Notes under the pieces: model-generated | Seen by the model: the letters and a program-made list of their open reading frames with translations, nothing else | Told to the model about the DNA's origin: nothing | Database searches by the model: none | Made by a program: the position numbers and the translations under genes | Assembly (NCBI RefSeq): GCF_025997855.1 | Contig: NZ_AP026563.1 | Coordinates: 110,001 to 174,000, forward strand | Length of the DNA: 64,000 bases | From: Deinococcus aetherius | Lineage (GTDB): Bacteria > Deinococcota > Deinococci > Deinococcales > Deinococcaceae | Direction: 5' to 3' | Shown here: positions 60,771 to 64,000 of the stretch, one piece after another | How positions within the stretch are numbered: position 1 is the stretch's first letter | Layout: each line of letters starts with the position of its first letter

Positions 60771-63065
60771 CTACCGCGAGGCGGCCGCAGTGAGCTTCCG
60801 GTGCAGTTGACGCTCCTTGAGCCCCTCGGCCAGGAAGTAACTTCCCATCACGGCCACGACGGCGAACACCTGGAGGACCACGCCCTCCCAGGTCGCGTAC
60901 AGCCCGCCCCACAACCCCGCCCAGGCTGGCAAACTCACCGGCAGGGCGTGCACCGGCAGCCAGCCCACCAGTTGCAGCGTGTGGACCGTGTTCCCCACCA
61001 TCACGAACAGCACCGCGCAGATCATGCCGCCCGTCCACACCAGCAGCTTCTTCATCGGCAGCTTGGCTTGCAGCGCGAAGACCAGGACGCCCACACCCAA
61101 CACCGCAGCCAAACCCAGCCCCGTCCCTGCCAGGACAACGCCCGTGCCGCTCTGCAACACCAGCGACTGGAGGAAGAGCACCGTCTCGAAGCCTTCGCGG
61201 TAGATGGAGGTGAACCCCAGGACGACCAGACCCAGCACCTGAGCGGACTGACCCTTCACCCGGCCCCCCATCAGTTGGTGCTTCTGCTGCTGGAAGGCGG
61301 CCATGCGGTCGGTCCAGTACACGTTGTGGAAAAACCAGTTCATGATCACGAGCAGCACGCCGATGGCGACCACGCTCACCACCGCCGAGAGCTTCTCCCC
61401 GAAGCGGGCGAAGAGCCCGAGGGTCCCCTGCATCACCAGCCAGGTCAGCACCGAGGCGCCCAGAGCGAGCGCGGCCCCCAGCCACATCGGGCGGCGCAGG
61501 TGCCGCACGTTCTCGCGCCGCAGGGAGCCCATCAGCGCCGCGAGGATCAGCACGGCCTCCAGCCCCTCGCGGAACACGATGACGCCCGCGTTCGTCGCCA
61601 CGGCGGCGGGCGCGACGTCCGTGCCCAGCAGCTTGGCCGTGTCGTTCAGGGCGCTTTCCAGGGCCGCCTGGGTCTGCCCGAAAGCTTTTGCGTCCCCATG
61701 CTCGCGGATCAGCCGGGCGAGTCCCTTGGGCTCCTCCCCGTTCCAGAAAAGGTCTTCCAGGCGCAGCTTGAGGTCGGGGGCGAAGACCGCGATTCTCGCC
61801 TCCGGGCCGCCCTCCAGGGTGGCGTAGGCGTCGAGCCGCCCGCTCTCGGCGAGGTCGTAGTTCCCGGCTCCCGCCGCCCGTACCGCCGCCGCGACCTGAG
61901 AGCGGATCACGTCAATGTCACCGCTGGCGTCGTGCCGCTTCCACGCTGCTGGGAAGAGGGCGCTGAGCTGGGCCGAGAGGGCGTCCACTCCCTGCTGCAC
62001 CTGCGCTGCGGAAGGGGCATTCTCCTTCCTAGCCGCCCGGTCAAGGTCCGCCGCCAACATCGCAAAGGCACCTCTCGCCGCGTCGGTCCCGGCCCGGTCC
62101 CCCAGCAGCGGGGCGAGGTCGTCGAAGGCCCCACCCGCCGCAGTCAGGAAGGTGCGGGCCTCGGTGATCTCCAGGTCGCGCTTCACTACGACCTGCCCGG
62201 CATTCCCCGTCACGCCACGTCCGTACTCCACCGGCACGAGACGCAGGTAACGGAGCGCCTGGGAAGCGCGCCGGGCCCGCTCGCGCTCGCTGAGGGGCGC
62301 GGCCCGGAAGCCGTTCATCAACCCCGTCACCTCTTTCAGGCTTCCCGGCAGGGCCGCGAAGGCTCGCCGCGCCGATTCCAGGGCCTTCTCCCCACGCTGC
62401 TCCCGGTAGGCCGGGGCCAGGATCTCGAAGTAGCCGCGAGCCAGGGCCGTCTGCTCGGCGGCACGAATGCGGTAGCCCTGCGTCTGGGCATCCCTGAGCC
62501 CGGTCAGGGCGTCCTTGAGGCGGGTCTGGTAGCCGTCGAGCAGATCGGCCCGCACGCCCAGCAGGGCGGCGTCCACCCCCGCCTGGCCCCGCGCCAGAGC
62601 TTCCACCGCCTCGGTCGCGTCGGCGTTGAGGTGGGTGAAGCGGTTGGCGGGCCGGTACTCCCGCAAGGGCAGCCACCGGCGGGCCTCGGCCACGTCGTTC
62701 TTCCGCACGGCGCTTTCCAGGGCGCGGTACGTCCCGCCCAGCAGCCCGGTCCAGGCCCGGGTGCGGGCGGCGGCAAAGCCGGGCTCATCGTCCTGCCCGG
62801 CTGCCCGGACGGCGGCGTTCAGGTCAGCCGCAACCTGACGCGCGGCTCCCGGGTCCACCTTGCCCAGCTCGGGCGCGAGGTCACGCCCGAAGGTCGCCTG
62901 AGCCTCCCGCGCGAGCGTAACCGCGTGCCCGGGATCGAGGATGAGTTCGACCTGCGCGTCGGCGAGCCGGGCCCGCAGCGTCTGCGCCGGGGCCGCGAGG
63001 TCCGCCGCACTCGCCACGCCGGTCACGGCGAGCAGCAGCGGGAGCACCCACCTCAGCCCCGTCAT
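60771..63065 (-). CDS. FTR1-family iron permease with large N-terminal domain
   Basis: 764 residues. A signal peptide (LPLLLAVTGVASA) is followed by about 450 helical extracytoplasmic residues, then seven helices with two REGxE iron motifs: VFREGLEAVLILAAL and YREGFETVLFLQSL. FTR1/EfeU proteins import ferric or ferrous iron; the long N-terminal part resembles EfeO/imelysin-like helical bundles. The ATG overlaps the stop of the upstream imelysin-family gene, consistent with an Efe-type uptake operon. Confidence 0.9.
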   Translation of the reverse strand: MTGLRWVLPLLLAVTGVASAADLAAPAQTLRARLADAQVELILDPGHAVTLAREAQATFGRDLAPELGKVDPGAARQVAADLNAAVRAAGQDDEPGFAAARTRAWTGLLGGTYRALESAVRKNDVAEARRWLPLREYRPANRFTHLNADATEAVEALARGQAGVDAALLGVRADLLDGYQTRLKDALTGLRDAQTQGYRIRAAEQTALARGYFEILAPAYREQRGEKALESARRAFAALPGSLKEVTGLMNGFRAAPLSERERARRASQALRYLRLVPVEYGRGVTGNAGQVVVKRDLEITEARTFLTAAGGAFDDLAPLLGDRAGTDAARGAFAMLAADLDRAARKENAPSAAQVQQGVDALSAQLSALFPAAWKRHDASGDIDVIRSQVAAAVRAAGAGNYDLAESGRLDAYATLEGGPEARIAVFAPDLKLRLEDLFWNGEEPKGLARLIREHGDAKAFGQTQAALESALNDTAKLLGTDVAPAAVATNAGVIVFREGLEAVLILAALMGSLRRENVRHLRRPMWLGAALALGASVLTWLVMQGTLGLFARFGEKLSAVVSVVAIGVLLVIMNWFFHNVYWTDRMAAFQQQKHQLMGGRVKGQSAQVLGLVVLGFTSIYREGFETVLFLQSLVLQSGTGVVLAGTGLGLAAVLGVGVLVFALQAKLPMKKLLVWTGGMICAVLFVMVGNTVHTLQLVGWLPVHALPVSLPAWAGLWGGLYATWEGVVLQVFAVVAVMGSYFLAEGLKERQLHRKLTAAASR

Positions 63066-64000
63066 TGGCCGGCCACCTTGACCCCCAGCAGGGCCGCGGC
63101 CTGGGTCAGGGGACCGGCGATGGCCGTCGCCCGGTCCTGCGCCTCCCGCTGCACCAGCAGGGCCTGCTCGGGGGTGAAGCGCCGCTGCCGCTCGCGGTCG
63201 ATCAGCCGCTCGACATAGGCCCGCAACTCCGTCAGGCCGCCCCGCACCTGGGTGTCCAGGGCCACGTTCCTGCGGCGCACCTCAGGGCTCACGCCCGCGT
63301 AGATCACCTGCCAGGACCCGATGTTGTCGCGCAGGTCGTTCAGACGTGAGATGGCCGCGAACTCCTGCGTCTTGCTGGCCCCGCCGGTCACGAAGCGCGA
63401 GGCGCGCCAGACCTCCAGGAAGTCCTGGGTGGTGGGCACATTGGCGGTGAGGGTGCTGAACACGTAGCCCGTGCTGGGTTGCCACCCCCGCGCCGTCTGC
63501 CGGAGTTGCCCGACCACCCCGTGCAGGGCGTCCACCCCGCCCTTGAGCACGTTGGCGTCGGGCAGGGCGTTGCCGAGGCCGTCCTTCGCGCCCAGGTTCA
63601 CCTTCAGGGCGGTGTACCTGGGATCGAGGCTCCAAAGCGCGGCCTCCGTGAGGTTGAACAGCGCGCCGGGCCGCCGGAGCACGGTCCCGTTGGGGAGCTT
63701 GACGTCGTGGTCCACCCCCCCGTCGGTGCCGGGGTTGGCGGCGTCGATGATCAGGTCCAGGCGGTCGAAGGGGTCCTGTCCGGCGAAGAAGCCCTCAATT
63801 TGCTCGTAGCGGGGGCTGGCGTCGCGCCAGGCGGCGCGGGTACGCTCGACGGCGGCCTTGACCCCGGCGGGATTGCTCTTCCACAGCCGGGCATAGTCGA
63901 AATTGGCGCCCTTGGCAAGGGTGTAGTAGGCGTCAGAGGCCTGCGCGAGCCGGGCGGTGGAGGCACTCAGGGCGTCCAGGCGGCCGAGCAGGTGGGCCTT
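63062..64000 (-). CDS. Imelysin/EfeO-family protein, C-terminal part
   Basis: The gene enters from the right; 312 codons are visible without its start. It is helical, with YYTLAKGANFDYARLWKSN, YEQIEGFFAGQDPFDRLDLI, LTEAALWSLDPRYTALKVN and VFSTLTANVPTTQDFLEVW, matching peptidase-M75/imelysin-like iron-uptake proteins such as EfeO/EfeM. These are exported iron-binding partners of FTR1 permeases. The stop overlaps the FTR1 start (ATGA). Confidence 0.8.
   Translation of the reverse strand, partial: KAHLLGRLDALSASTARLAQASDAYYTLAKGANFDYARLWKSNPAGVKAAVERTRAAWRDASPRYEQIEGFFAGQDPFDRLDLIIDAANPGTDGGVDHDVKLPNGTVLRRPGALFNLTEAALWSLDPRYTALKVNLGAKDGLGNALPDANVLKGGVDALHGVVGQLRQTARGWQPSTGYVFSTLTANVPTTQDFLEVWRASRFVTGGASKTQEFAAISRLNDLRDNIGSWQVIYAGVSPEVRRRNVALDTQVRGGLTELRAYVERLIDRERQRRFTPEQALLVQREAQDRATAIAGPLTQAAALLGVKVAGQ

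Overview
The window is high-GC, gene-dense bacterial DNA that most resembles a Deinococcus genome. Evidence for this is the very high GC, the Deinococcus-type protein families, and many genes whose start codon sits six bases after a TANNNT -10 box, the leaderless promoter layout known from Deinococcus. No replication, ribosomal or tRNA gene was seen, so chromosome versus megaplasmid cannot be decided. The content (metal resistance, two-component systems, envelope functions, one IS and several broken genes) looks accessory.

Layout. 1-2.5 kb: end of an arsenic-type operon (MarR regulator, ArsN2 acetyltransferase fused to DUF6428, MFS transporter). 3-5.2 kb: secreted subtilase and a lipoprotein hydrolase. 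5.4-11.5 kb: minus-strand cluster of molybdopterin oxidoreductase, ferritin-like helical protein, 48-residue membrane peptide, GH1 glycosidase, SDR and aquaporin. 11.5-16 kb: PIG-L deacetylase, membrane protein, PAP2 phosphatase with a receiver-less winged-helix regulator, and a divergent NRAMP transporter with a leader peptide. 16-18 kb: App1 remnant and two small unknowns. 18-30 kb: DedA, a two-ATPase ABC exporter, a broken phosphoesterase, PAP2-response regulator-histidine kinase, PepSY, a possible transglycosylase, a UppP remnant and a ComEA-like protein. 30-35.6 kb: COG4705 protein, YkvA protein and zinc/cadmium resistance (ArsR-type sensor, CDF pump, P-type ATPase). 35.9-41 kb: second two-component system in an operon with lgt and DUF3105, then DUF305 and LysM-M23 proteins. 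41-47 kb: a 1224-residue protein ending in a PD-(D/E)XK-like nuclease, a frameshifted second nuclease and a frameshifted uracil-DNA glycosylase. 47-51.4 kb: MBL hydrolase with a divergent regulator, and a TetR/membrane-protein pair split by an IS982-type element. 51.4-55.6 kb: copper module (copA, two tandem paralogues, copZ, csoR). 55.8-59.1 kb: GIY-YIG protein, beta-propeller and C39 peptidase. 59.3-64 kb: DUF305, Cys-rich copper-binding protein, FTR1 permease and imelysin-like protein (partial).

The most informative signal is regulatory. Nine promoters share TATACC, five bases, TTTACC, nine bases, -10. Five others share TTTACA, five bases, TTTACA, nine bases, -10. Each family includes the promoter of one operon encoding an OmpR/PhoB-type response regulator and kinase from this window, so two autoregulated regulons can be read directly. 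The first set (two PAP2, DedA, ABC exporter, NRAMP, PepSY, protease) looks like a response to cell-envelope or undecaprenyl-lipid stress. The second (lgt, LysM-M23, DUF305, C39, Cys-rich copper protein) concerns exported and copper-related proteins.
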